Assembly (NCBI RefSeq): GCF_000499845.2
Contig: NC_023757.2
Coordinates: 7,788,447-7,852,446, forward strand
From: Phaseolus vulgaris
Lineage: Eukaryota > Streptophyta > Magnoliopsida > Fabales > Fabaceae
Reading direction: 5' to 3'
Length of the DNA stretch: 64,000 nucleotides
Below are positions 33,501 through 45,251 of this stretch, piece by piece; the stretch's first letter is position 1; every line of letters begins with the position of its first letter. The translations under genes were made by a program, and so were the position numbers. Below the pieces are notes generated by a model, which searched no databases, was not told where the DNA came from, and saw nothing but the letters and a program-made list of their open reading frames with translations.

Positions 33501-33900
33501 GAAGAAAGTCCGAGCCGATTTAAGAGTGAAATGACTAAACTCGTCTAGAATCCAATTAGGAATATCATGTTCCGCTTTGACCATGATATGACTAAAATGA
33601 TGAGGAATTTGCAGTAAAGTCACTGGAATATTCCAATCACAACCTGTCCAAAATTGAGAAACTGTATCCGGAATGCTAGAACCATCAAATATCCCTGCAA
33701 TATGTGTTAAAGGAGTAGTAGAACACCATTTATCATTCTAGAAATTAATAAAAGAACTTGTACCAACAATCCAAGAAGTATAATCAAGTATAGTAGAATA
33801 TAATTGCTTAATTCCATGTCAAAGAGACGAGGATCTATAAACCATTTTAAGCTCGTATTTTGATTTAAGAACCTTGACTTTTAAGAACAAAGACTAAGGC

Positions 33901-34998
33901 CTATTGCTATAAGCAAAGTTCCAAGCAAGCTTAAGAAGATATAAGCATTATTTTCATGGTGAAGGTTAATAATTTTCGAACCGTCATTCTCAAAAGTAGG
34001 ACAAAGCGTAACCCAATTAACAGTAGCTATGCCTTTTTTCAGAATATCTCCAGTCCAAATAAAATTTCTACACCAATGCTCAACTTGCTTAAGAAGAAAA
34101 ACAAGCTATTTATACAAAATTACAATTGTTCCATCCTAAAATTATTTCTTCGATAATGCCTTTAGTTAGAATAAAAAATCATTTTGAGAACATTTTTCTT
34201 TATTACAGATTACGATCCTGGTTAATTTATTTTAACTTTTAAGTTAGAATTATTTGATCTAAATAATTTTTGTAAAGTTATAATATTGACTTGAAAGTAG
34301 TCCTTTTTCGTATACCCGGCAAATACCCATTATAATGTGACGAAATCGCAAGATTCAATATTCGTCGTTTGAAATAGATAAAGAGTCATTATGAAGAAAA
34401 TTTAATAGTGAATCAAATAAAGAAAAAAAAAGTTGCTTTTTTATTAGCTTTTCAAAACAAAAACAAGTGAATTATAGCATGGAATATTATGAGATTTTGG
34501 GATTAGAACAGAACAAAATATAGAAAATAAAGAAGGATCATATGAGTACAATCATTTTATGCTTCATTATATACTAAACTTGTTTAAAAAAATTGTATAT
34601 TTTTATATTCACCTTTTTCTTAACGAACCATCTTATGACAAACTTGTATCAAATATTGTCTATGACACAAGAATCACACCCTGACTATAATTAGAGTAAC
34701 ATTTTTCAGACAAACGAATAAGAGAAATTACCAAGTTTTGTCTGACATGATATATAAAGATAATTATTTTAATATGATTGTTTTACAAATTAAATCGTCG
34801 TTTAAGCAATCTTAATCAAATGATGTTTGTGATTATTTTTTTAAAATTTAATCAAATCACAATTCAACACTCCCTTATTATAATTTTTCTATTTTTCACT
34901 TAAATATTCTAAAAAAAGTTATACTACCCAAATCAAGTTTCAATTGTTTCATATTGTTAGGACGAGGGATCTTCATAATTTCCTTTGATTTATTGTTG
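33901..34998. other. intergenic, no gene seen
   Basis: AT-rich DNA with no supported coding region, RNA gene or bounded repeat. The 66-codon frame near 33956 is a chance frame at the 5' edge of the LINE remnant. Confidence 0.55.
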
Positions 34999-35380
34999 AG
35001 GCAAATTCTTCCTACACCACACCAATTCGGACATGCACCCTATCACCTTTCAAAATTACCCTCTAGTCCAGATTTGAAAATCTGGAATGTCAGAAAATAC
35101 AATTTGAAAATTAAAATCTTATTTTGAAAAAGTAAATCAAGAACGTAAAAAATATATTTTGGAAAAAAAAAATGGAACACAAAATCTAGAAATGCATTTC
35201 GAAAAAGGATTTCTGAAGTTCAGAAATGTGTTTCGGGAATCCAAATCCATAAAATGTATTCCAGAAAAGGAGTTCAGGAAGTATTTTTTATTCATACTCC
35301 CCTTTCATTTAAAGTTATTTATCATTTCACAGAGATTTGGGATGCAGTTCAAATTGATATGGTGTAGGAAGAACTTGCCT
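34999..35380. mobile_element. MITE-like element with 30-bp inverted ends
   Basis: 382 bp with terminal inverted repeats. The left end reads AGGCAAATTCTTCCTACACC and the right end, on the reverse strand, AGGCAAGTTCTTCCTACACC. Similarity continues to AATT at about base 30. The interior is A-rich, with repeated TTTCGAAA- and CCAGAAA-type words. No target duplication is convincing, so the superfamily is unresolved. The 92-codon frame inside is not a gene. Confidence 0.65.
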
Positions 35381-36526
35381 ATTCTTAAAAATTTCTATTT
35401 CCTTTCATGGACTAAGAATCCAAAGAACTCACCTTAAAAAAATATATTTTAATGGATTCATTATTTCTTCAGTCTCTTGAATGAAATTCTTAACTTATTA
35501 TGAACCATTTTAAGTGATAGGATTGCTTTCTCAAAAATATTATGAACCATTTTTTTCTTAATATTTATAAAGTTATACGTGAGATATCAATATTTAAGTT
35601 ATTAATAAATACTGATCTATGATTATTATTTTTATCCTACTATTTGAATATTTTTTAAGTTGGCTTTTTTCGAAAATAGTTTTGACTCGATGTTCTGTCC
35701 TCATTGTAGGTAAAACAAAGAATGCTGGAATTTATTTCATATTGTCATCTTAAAACTCATTAATGTCACTAGAGGACCGAAAATGGAACTAACAATAATC
35801 AACACTAGAATTGATGGAGGTCCATCTAAGTCACCACTAACTCAGGCTAAAGGAAATGAAGAAAATAAAGCAGAAAACTATAAATATTTTAATTTCTTCC
35901 CCTTAAGTCTATTTATAAATCATAACATGTTAGTTCTTCGAAGATAGAAATTACAGAGATTTAACACTAATAAACTATAGATGAATTTTTATAAAAGAAA
36001 TAAAAACATTGTCTCCAATCCAAATTTTTAAATAAATATTTTTTACATTTTTTAAATATTAATCCTCGTACTTATTTTTATTTAATTTAAGATTTCCACT
36101 TTACCTTATAATTTTAAATATAATATATTTACTATATACTGATTAATCATACTTAGTCAATTTCACAATGTGTTAATTGATGGTTTTAAAAATAACTGTA
36201 CACCATGCAGTTTTCTATCATATAACTGCGTACTCTTGTTCCATTTATATTTTCAATTTTTCTCGATTACATAATCACATTTTTATACGGATTTATCCTT
36301 TACAATTTTTATTTTATAAACTTGAGTGGATCCCATGATCATTAACACTTTGCTTGGTGGAAAAAGAGGAGAAACAAAATGAAAAATTATATTATTTGAA
36401 TGCAAGAAAAGTAAGTTAAAAGTGAATGAGTTCAAGTAGAAAAATTATAGATAATATGATATATGAGATTGAAATCTAAACAAATTTAATTGTATAATTT
36501 ATTAATTTATTGAAACAACCTTATCT
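35381..36526. other. intergenic, AT-rich, no gene seen
   Basis: No supported gene or bounded repeat between the MITE-like element and the TRIM. Confidence 0.55.
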
Positions 36527-36531
36527 TATAA

Positions 36532-36898
36532 TGTTGGAGATCACACATCGACTAGAGATTAGAGTCTTTCATAGTATATAAGTGGGTGCAAACCTACCGG
36601 TTTTATGAGGTTGAGTTAGACTTAAAGTTCACTTCTTAACATGGTATCAGAGCCATTTCGAGCCTATCCTAGCAATTATTTGTTGGGTTTATCAGGCCAC
36701 TCGTTATCGCGCCGTTATCGGACCACCCATAACATATGTCTCCACGCACGAGTTGGTAGCCTCAGCGTGAAGGGATGTGTTGGAGATCCCACATCGACTA
36801 GAGATTATAGTCTTTCACAGTATATAAGTGGGGGCAAACCTCACCTCATTAAGCCGGTTTTATGAGGTTGAGTTAGACTTAAAATTCTCTTCTTAACA
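36532..36898 (+). mobile_element. TRIM (small non-coding LTR element)
   Basis: 367 bp. The LTRs are 36532-36641 (110 bp) and 36778-36898 (121 bp); they differ by an 11-bp indel and a few substitutions. The primer-binding site TGGTATCAGAGCC starts right after the first LTR at 36642. A purine tract AAGGGATG precedes the second LTR. Flanks TATAA and TAGAA match 4 of 5 bases. The 136-bp interior has no coding capacity. Such elements depend on autonomous LTR retrotransposons for movement. Confidence 0.9.
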
Positions 36899-36903
36899 TA
36901 GAA

Positions 36904-38545
36904 ATCTTTGAATTAAAATAAATATGATATGAATGTATATATATATTAAGGTTATACATACATTTACACCTTGGATATGAAGCATAGTGTAAAGGTTGGA
37001 GACTTTATAGTAGTGGTGGGGTTTTGGATAAATTCAATCATGAAGACGACAAATAAGTTGACACAATTGATATTCAAATAATGTTGAATCTTAGTTAATA
37101 GTATATCTCGCACGCGTTGCCGGCTTATCCTCGCATGCACTTGGGTTTATAAATCTCTTTTACGTAGAAATTGTAAAGCTTAGTCAAACACTTATAGCCA
37201 CGTATGAACTATGAATCACTTGGGAAAGAGACCACTACATGCACTATAAGACGATACAAGAAATGACAAATCACTACCTATCTAATTCGATAAACCAGAA
37301 AAAAAATTGGTTAATAATTTTAAACGAGCTTCCCTATATGTAATCTTAAATCACATAAAGTGAAAGAAGGTGCGTGGAAACCACATTCAACAAAGTCAAC
37401 TACATAAGAAAAATGGAGTGTTATTGTGCATCCATGCAAGATACTTGGCCTTATATATTTGATATCACGAAATGAAAGTGCTTTTGTGCTTATTAGCTTT
37501 CTCTTGTGGCGTCGTCATGAGCTTAAACGTGCGTTTGCTAGAAGTAAAGTCCAAACACAACACCTTGTAAAGAAACAATGGATGACTAAGAGATAAGTGT
37601 GACACATATAAATGGGTAAGACAGCACCTAGGTTATGTGTGATCACTTCAAACATATAAATAGGCCAAGAATACAGAAAATTATTTTTGAGATTTGTGGG
37701 ATTGTGATCTAAAGATGAATATGAAATCCCAATTTTAAATTCTATCTAAAAAGGTCGAAAGCTTTTGTAGAAAGAGGACAAGAAAATGCATTTCCCCATT
37801 TGTCTCCTTCCAAGATAATGCTCCGGCGTCCTAAAGATGGGTAAATACAAACAAATTGATCGACCCACGAATTTTTCTAACTTTTTATTATATTGTTGTA
37901 TTTGAAAAAGGAAAGGAAAAGGGAATTGAGAATTTTATTTCTTGTTTTATAATCCTAAAATAATAAAATAAAAGTGATGCACGGACGAGCAACGTTACTT
38001 TAGATCCAATTTATTATAACATAATGGCCTAACTTTTGTTAGCAATTTTGACTTTTGCTGAGTGAGCATCCCTTATGTCCCACTAATCTTTAATAAAATC
38101 TTTTGGCTTATCCCAAAAACAATTACATAAAATGAAGTTGCTTTAATAATAAATGTGGTTTTGACATAAGCAATTTTGGTCAATAATCCAAAAGTCTTAA
38201 TGGGGGCAACTTGTCATGGATCAAAAATTTGTGAGCTAATTAGAAGCCATGTGGTTCAGAACTCTTTGGACACCAACTTTAGAAGATTATTCTGAGTTGC
38301 CATATCCACATGGGGAAAGTGAAAGTAAGAAGACAAATAAATGTATCACATTTCAAATGAATGATATATTTTATTGGACCGATAAGGTGTGATTCCAAAC
38401 ATGGGAGATGACATGCTCTATTAAAGAAAATAGTATGGCTGCCTTTTTAAATCTAACCAACTTATTTACCACGAATTATTCTTATAATTCTTTTATTGGT
38501 AGAAGAATACTTCAATTCTATTACAAAACACGTATTATTATTTAT
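36904..38545. other. intergenic, no gene seen
   Basis: No coding region supported. Base composition is slightly less AT-rich than neighbouring gaps around 37100-37500, but no exon-like segment or conserved protein fragment is recognised. Confidence 0.5.
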
Positions 38546-38560
38546 TATGTATGTGCATAT

Positions 38561-39119
38561 AAAATCGGCTTATAAAAAGCTAGCAAATCAGGGATATGGG
38601 GTATCTGCGGTGTTTGCTTATCTTTGTAATCTAAAGGTTATGTCTTCGGTTCAGTCTTATGTGTGGAGGACCTTAACGGATAGGATAATAACTAAGCAAA
38701 ACCTACATAAAAGGGGTGTGATGGTGGGTGACACATTATGTGTATTTTGTGGGAAGGAGGAGGAATCCACTTCACACAATCTTGTTTCATGTAAGGTGTC
38801 AATTGAAGTTTGGAATATGTGTTTTAGCTGGCTTGGGATTAACTCGGTGAGTCACAATGAGTTGATTAATCATTTTGAATAGTTCTCTTGAATATGCTTT
38901 AATAAAGAAGGGAATAGATTGTGGAAAAGTCTATGGGTCTCAATGATATGGTGTATTTGGAAACGTAGAAACAAGGTTATTTTTAACCAAACAAAGATAG
39001 ACGCCGAGGAAATTCTTACTATGGCACAAGTCCATTCATGGGCATGGGTGAAACATAAAGTAAGGAATGCAAAATTCTCTTTTTTTGATTGGATTTTATC
39101 CCCCCTTAACTTTTATTAA
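38561..39119 (+). pseudogene. LINE ORF2 C-terminal zf-RVT remnant
   Basis: Two open pieces, 38561-38882 and 38919-39119, separated by a stop and frame change near 38881. The zinc-binding segment is clear: SVQSYVWRTLTDRIITKQNL, then CVFCGKEEESTSHNLVSC. It is followed by the WVSMIWCIWKRRNKVIF segment that ends plant L1-type ORF2. Typical intact ORF2 exceeds 1,200 residues, so this is only the last sixth. Confidence 0.8.
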
Positions 39120-40287
39120 CATGGCAACAAAATATAGCATAAAAGTCCAACTTGTTTCATATTTCATTACTCTTTGCTTAGTGTTGTTGGCATTGAAATA
39201 TTAATTTGTTGCTTGTGTTCTTACTGTCAAATGTTATGGGTTGGTTTCATATTTTTGAGCTAGCTGAGAGGTGTGGAAGGTTGAGTTTTTTTGGTGCATG
39301 TTTTTTACTATAGTGGTGCAATGCATAAGCTATGGGAAAGGAAGCAGCAGAGACTAAGTCTTAGGAATGTTTGTTGGTTACGTGGGAATTAGAGGCTTAT
39401 TTGGGAAAGGATGGAGGAAATTATGGAGAAAGGAAGAGAGAATTTTATGAGGAGTGTTACTCTGCAGTGTTAGTTGCTATTAGCAATAAGGTTTCACCTC
39501 ATGCCCCTTAGGGGAGAAGGCTTGGACAACATCATTTTTTCTCTCTAGGTGGTGCTTTATGCTATGTTTGGATGAGGGAGTGGAAAGGAAGGAGTAAAGG
39601 AGATGATTTGAAGAGAAAGTGTAAAGAAAGTTAGGGTGTTTGGATTAAGGTAAATAGAGTGGAAAGTGTAGGAAAAATTTATAAAAGTTTGTGAATGATG
39701 AGATAGATGTGATTGAAATGGTATTTTTTTTAATTGATAAAAATGTAACTTTACACATTTGCCCTTGTATTTAAAAATTTATAAAAAAATTAATTTGATT
39801 GATTATTTGTGAATTATATTTTTTTTAATTAAAATATTTTTTTCTGCAATTGAAACATTATTTCCAAACCGTGTTCGAGCCAATTTCGAAAAAATATAAA
39901 TTATATAAAATTTTGAACCAAATTTATGATTGTCATAAAATTTATTTAAAACAAAGTTATAATTGTGAATTATAATTGTACGCAATTAAAAGATTATTTT
40001 CGGTACTGGAACAAATTATTTATGATAATGTGTTGGAGTTTGTAAAAAAATTATGAAATAAATATTAATGCACTATTTTAGTCTATTAAAGCAAAATTCA
40101 TTGATAAAGTTTGTGAATAATAATAATAATGTTTCGGAAAATCATATGAATGATACACTGAAATATGTATCATGCTAAAGATTTATGAAAGTCCTTAATT
40201 TGTTTAGGGATTCGTGTCATAAATAAGCTTACAGATCCGAAAAGAAAAACACATGCATAATAAAATACAACCAAACTCTTACGTAGT

Positions 40288-41531
40288 TTAGGGATTTATA
40301 GTCATTATCTTCACCAACTTTCTCATTCGTCGCTCGAGAGACAAACCAAAGAGTTGTTTTACCGCATTAGGATGACCACACAAGAAGTCGTAACAGTTAT
40401 CCAACAAATCTTCATCCTGTATGTTCATCTCCACTAACATTTCCCAGATATCAGATTCAAAGTACTGGAATGTCGATGTACGACGGAGTGTGCGCGTGTG
40501 TTCACGAAATATAGAGTTTCGTTCTTCTTCTGCAACAACATGGCGTCTATTATATTGCAGATTTTCTTACGTAGCATTAGCCACTCGCTGTGATGACAAA
40601 GCTACAACCTCAGACGATATGGCTTGTCGCTCAGCAATATGACATAACCTATCTGACTAATCACTACCCCTCCCAAGGATATCAGTTAATCCTTCAAACC
40701 TTGTGTTAAGTCTTTCCAATTGTAGATCAATGACGTCCACCATGGGGGCTTTTCTTTTTGAGCCCCTAGAAGAAGAAGTACCACCTAATGGCTGGGATGA
40801 CTGAGGTGGCACTGATGGGGGTGTCAGATTAGGGCCAGGGCTGTATGAATCGACATTAGGGTCAACTGAGCGAGGAGTTTCACATTGGGTCGCATCCAAT
40901 TCCGGATCCTCTGGGATGTCCTCCATATTTTGATCATTAAGATCTACATTAAAATGATGAGACTAAATTCGAATTGACGACTGCAGTGCTGTTCTCCCAC
41001 TGTGGCCGGTAACACGATCAAGCCCCCATAAGTCTTCCATCAACTTGTAGTGTCTGATGGGATTAACTCGCCACTTTGCAGCCGAGGGCTTTGCCTGTTC
41101 ATCAATGAAAAGAAATACACTTATATTCATAATTATTGGTTAAAGTATGTGATAAGTGATCATCAAGTTGAATACGTTACCTTTATCAACATATCCCACA
41201 CTTCATCTTCGGCCTCAAAATTTTTTGAAGTTGGATTCCAAGCAAAACCACTCAGTCCACTAAATAGATCATGGATCTCACGCCATCTGTCCTTAAGGCT
41301 TTTCTGCCTGTTTTTCACATTATTTTTTGTAATCCCTACCAATCCACTCTGATGTAGGGATTTAACGATGTTTGTGTAACCCTGCGTCGTCCAACTACCA
41401 TCAATGCGGTTACCCATAGATGCCTCATCGATCATGGCATTCAGCAGTTGAAAATCCATGTCGGTAGTCCATTTTTTGTGTTCACGAACACCTGCAGATG
41501 ACTCTGAAGCAATACCCTTCCCGCGATCCAT
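40288..41531 (-). pseudogene. Harbinger Myb/SANT-like DNA-binding protein
   Basis: Exon 1 is 41531-41181 and exon 2 is 41094-40288, joined by an 86-bp GT-AG intron. Exon 1 encodes a Myb/SANT-like domain: KKWTTDMDFQLLNAMIDEA, then KNVKNRQKSLKDRWREIHDLFSG-type helices and FEAEDEVWDMLIK. Exon 2 begins AKPSAAKWRVNPIRHYKLM. It continues with a Pro/Ser-rich linker holding a basic SSSRGSKRKAP patch, and ends in a helical region EMLVEMNIQDEDLLDNCYDFL. In-frame stops near 40960, 40656 and 40567 disrupt exon 2. In related elements this protein works with the transposase in binding element ends and in nuclear import. Confidence 0.78.
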
Positions 41532-41676
41532 GATAAAACCTAATAAAAAAGGTTAAACTTTTGCAATAATATAAATAGTTTCATACATCAAGATTAAAAA
41601 AGGTCGAATGTCAACATTAAACGAACAATTTGTTCTTACAATAATATAAATATAAGTTTAAGAATATTACATAAAA

Positions 41677-43081
41677 TTAATTATTACAATAACTTGTCCA
41701 CATTTCATTTACTATAGTATCCCTAATTTGTGACCTGAGCCTGTAGTCATCCTCAAGAGTTTGCGAATGTGACACGTCTATATTTCCTTGCATCAACTCA
41801 CGGTAAACTTCTTCCAACAAAGAGTTATCATTATCCACCCCGCGAAGAAAGTTATGAAGAATACAACATGCTAAAACAATATCAGTCATAGTGTCCATAG
41901 AGTAATGAGGCTATGTTCCGCTACCTATAATTGGAAATCGCTTTTTGAGGACACCGAATGTTCTTTCGATAACATTTCTTAGTGAGGAATGACGATGATT
42001 AAACAACTCACGGGCATTTTGTGGACCTCTTCTGGAATACTCTTTTAGATGGTATCGAACTCCGCGATATGGAGTTATAACTTGGGCTTTGAGCATAAAA
42101 CCCGTGTCTCCAAGGTAGTATTTGCCTACAACCATCCAATAACACTTATTACTTATAAGTCATGTGACCAAATGAATATTTATTGCACTTGAAAACACAC
42201 TCAACTAACCTTCCAGAATGACCAATGGATCCTCTCGTACAAATGCATCCTTCAATATCCTGGAATCAGAGGTTGTTCCTTCTCACCCAGCAAGAACATA
42301 TGTGAATTTCATGTCAAAATCACAAGTAACAAATACGTTTTGCGTTGGCCAGTCTTTTCTTCCACGAAAACGAGGAGCATCAGCTCGGGGGACTTTAACA
42401 CGAACGTGAGTGTCATCTATGGCACCTAAACAATCCTAATAAACAACAAATTCACAATTATAAATATCTTGCATTGCATATAACATGAATTAAATATTTA
42501 GTTATTGTTTCTCATACTCATACCTTAAAGTATGGAAAAAATTGATTGTTGTTTAAGATATGAGGTTCAACCTCGGTCCCAACTGGTTGAATTAAGAACT
42601 CTCCATGCAACATCAATATTGCCTTCAAAACATTATGAAAGTGACGAGACACTGTTTCCTCGGACCGATGAAAGAAGAATGAAACACTTCGATTCTTGAC
42701 GTTATGACCAATGATGTGTAAAAATTTAGCCACTTGTTCTTCAACTGTAGATCGGAATGCATCTTTAACCATCCCCGTTCCTCTTATTCATTGACATAAA
42801 TTAATAAATGCTTCTAGACCCATGCGAATAATGTCACGACATCTTTCAGTATGGACCAAGTACGACATCAATTCTTGTCGACGACGCTCTTTTTGTGGAA
42901 TGAACTTCGGTATCGCATTATTTGTCTCGGACACACGCAACACATTCAATCCATATCCAACCATGCAAAGGATTGTCATTGCTGCTACTTGTGTCCGCAA
43001 ATTGATTTGCTCTTGTATTTGTGAAATTAGTGTGAAATCAACACCAACTACATCGGGATTCATTTCATTCGTGCTAGACAT
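41677..43081 (-). pseudogene. PIF/Harbinger DDE transposase
   Basis: Three exons on the minus strand: 43081-42524, 42435-42210 and 42125-41677, with GT-AG introns of 88 and 84 bp. The N-terminal part includes a helix-turn-helix-like RSEETVSRHFHNVLKAI. The DDE_Tnp_4 catalytic core follows: Asp in LGAIDDTHV, Asp in TTSDSRILKDA, and Glu in SSLRNVIERTFGVLKKRFPI. The C-terminal segment ACCILHNFLRG is also typical. Three in-frame stops interrupt it, at 42788-42790, 42283-42285 and 41911-41913. Each is one C-to-T or G-to-A change from a codon expected in the family. Otherwise it is full length, so inactivation is fairly recent. Confidence 0.87.
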
Positions 43082-43289
43082 CTCAACATTGTCGAAATAC
43101 TTAGACCAATGGTTATCGCATGGTCACAAATCCTTAACATTCATATAAGTTTAACTATTAGCTTTAAACAATCACATCTTAAACAAATAATAGTACGTAA
43201 AATTAAAATAAATATATATAATTCATAAAAAAATATTCTTTATACTCAATTTTTTTACTTTCTTTATTTTAAAAAAATATATTAAAAGC

Positions 43290-43885
43290 GGTATACTTAT
43301 AATTATTTTACAAATTCAAAATAATTTTTATAAAGTTCTTTTACTTCATTTTAGAAAAAAATAAATATTATAAGTAACTATCTATGAAGTAGTGTATTAA
43401 AATATTTAAATATTCTGAATACGTATAATTATTTTATAAATTCAGAATAATATTTATAAAGTTTTTTAATTGATTTTAGAAAATATTAAATATTATAAGT
43501 AGACTATATAAAGTAGTATTTTAAAATATTTAAATATTATGTATACTTATAATTATTTTATAAATTAAAAATAATATTTATAAAGTTCTTTTACTTTGAT
43601 TTTAGAAAAAATAAATATTACATGTATATGTTTATAAAGTATTATTTTAAAATATTTAAATATTTTGTATACTTATAATTATTTTATAAATTTAAAATAA
43701 TATTTACAAATTTGTTTTACTTGATTTTAAAAAAATATTATATATACACTATCTATAAATTAGTATTTTAAAATATTTAAATATATTGTATAATTATAAT
43801 TATTTTACAAATTTAAAATAATATTTATAAAATTCTTTTACTTTATTTTTTTAAAATAATTAAATATTATAAATAAACTTTACAT
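43290..43885. repeat. about 120-bp AT-rich tandem array, five units
   Basis: Five degenerate units of about 117-125 bp, each beginning TATACTTATAATTATTTTA, passing through ATAATATTTATAAAGTTCTT, and closing with TTTTAAAATATTTAAATAT. It lies inside the Harbinger element, upstream of the transposase gene. Confidence 0.88.
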
Positions 43886-44099
43886 ATTTTCAAATACCTA
43901 AAAAATAAATTACATATTAATAATTTTTTTTTTTAATTAACAGATGATAGTAGAACTCATTCAAAATTTCACATTAATGCTCATTAATGCATTTTGAACA
44001 AACAACTTAAGAAATCGAAAGGTTACCAGTATACATCTATTAAAATCAATAAACAAATAAAATAAATAAATAAATAAAAAATACAAATTTATTTCATTC

Positions 44100-44480
44100 T
44101 CCACATTCCAAATCCTAATCTACGAAATTGATACCTGCACAAAAGGTAGAGAACTAGAGTGTCGACGACCACCACGAATCCTCCACTGACCAAACCACGA
44201 ACCGTCCACCCATCACCACCACGAACCGTTCACCCGCCCCACTAGCTGAACCACCACCGACTACCACCAACGGAACCGTCAACCGATCACCACCAAGAGA
44301 ACACCACCACGAACGCAACCCCACCCACACCTTTAACCTTCCACAACCGCGCACCTCCAACACTTTCGAACTTTCGTCGACCGCACACCTCCTACCACCG
44401 CGCACCTCCGACCACCTCTAAGATACTTCCTCAACTCAAAACACATAACTCACCTCCCTCTCCCCTTCCATATTTATCAT
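44100..44480. repeat. CCACCACGAACCGT-rich low-complexity stretch
   Basis: Imperfect short repeats of CACCACGAACC-type words, GC-richer than the surrounding DNA, in the 5' part of the Harbinger element. It may be the transposase's untranslated leader. The open frames in it are low-complexity and not supported as protein. Confidence 0.5.
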
Positions 44481-45251
44481 CCTCTCATATTTATTACTCT
44501 TTAACTCATCACCCACCACTCTTGAAGAACTTTGTACGAAACTGAATTTTTCAGAGGAATCTCATGCGTGAGTGCAGAACGAATATTTGCATAGCTACAT
44601 GCAGCAACTGTTATGGCACATAGGTGAAGGATAATAAGGTCAAATATAAAACTTTCTCTCCAAATCTTCACTACTCAGCCAAGATTCTTTTTTCACTTTC
44701 TCTGCCTTTCTCCTCCCTTTATTCCCCGCAAATCACTAGATACAAACACAAGATTTGCTCGCTTATCAATCCGGGTGAACAGTGTTCACCCGGATCCAAA
44801 CAATACCTTAGTGTTGTCAAGGGGTGTTTATTGCACAGAGGCTCTGCTTTTTGGCAATATGGTGTAGATTTTGAGTATTACGATTGGTGGAGGAAAGGTT
44901 GATCAAGGTAGCAATCAAATGTGCTTTGCCGGATAATTCTTACTGTGCACATTTAGTGTTGTTTGTTTTGCTGTAGGAATCCAAAAGTTGTGATGTTTAG
45001 TGCTAATGGTTTAGCTAGATGGAGGCATTTAGTGTTGGTTGGTGGTCTAGCGTTGATCAAGCTTTGTTGTAATTGTTATGCTATTGTTTTGAGTTGGGTA
45101 AACCTTGTTAGGTGCCTAAGTAGGGAGTTATTTGTTTACTCTCTGTGGTGGTTAGCAACAGGATATTTATATTAGGGTTGAGACACCCCTGAAGTGTTTC
45201 AGTTTAATTCATTTATTTTTTGCCGAAAAAAAAAAATTATATATGTGCATA

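Larger units (their letters stand above)
31790..33900 (-). mobile_element. LINE remnant, minus strand
   Basis: The 3' portion of a plant L1-type LINE. From right to left it carries a zf-RVT zinc-binding segment (33150-33500, LPTYQHIQNKCLHICSMCTLCEKHKES), then a plant RNase H-like domain (32655-32915, with VAEFYKVIHVMEEAQKMGLTNVW). The ending ESFHWYNRLPSS appears beyond the inserted TRIM LTR at about 32360-32420. The 3' region ends in an A-rich tract at about 31790. Frames are broken by several stops. The 5' RT and endonuclease parts were not recognised. Confidence 0.7.
39560..44807 (-). mobile_element. PIF/Harbinger DNA transposon
   Basis: About 5.25 kb. It lies in the LINE 3' region with TTA on both sides (39557-39559 and 44808-44810), the target trinucleotide of this superfamily. 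Ends share TGTTTGGAT: left TGCTATGTTTGGATGAGGG; right, on the reverse strand, GGTATTGTTTGGATCCGGG. A second TTA-GGGTGTTTGGATT at 39631 is an alternative left end. It carries the two genes diagnostic of the superfamily, both minus strand: a DDE transposase (41677-43081) and a Myb/SANT-like DNA-binding protein (40288-41531). It also holds an AT-rich tandem array. Stop codons in both genes make it non-autonomous. Confidence 0.82.
38560..45237 (+). mobile_element. 5'-truncated LINE split by a Harbinger element
   Basis: LINE sequence occupies 38560-39559 and 44808-45237. The first part ends the coding region (zf-RVT) and begins the 3' untranslated region. The second completes the 3' end, with the terminal motif AGGGTTGAGACACCCCTGAAG and an A-tail at 45226-45236. 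A 14-bp target duplication flanks the whole: TATGTATGTGCATA at 38546-38559 and TATATATGTGCATA at 45238-45251, one mismatch. The LINE is 5'-truncated, as most are. The intervening 39560-44807 is a PIF/Harbinger element inserted later. Confidence 0.85.

Noticed and set aside
36641..36865. 74-codon frame with normal-looking composition
   Set aside because: It is the TRIM interior plus part of its second LTR, which are non-coding.
44154..44405. 83-codon Gly/Val/Trp-rich frame on the minus strand
   Set aside because: Arises from CCACCACGAACC-type repeats; no domain and no splice context.
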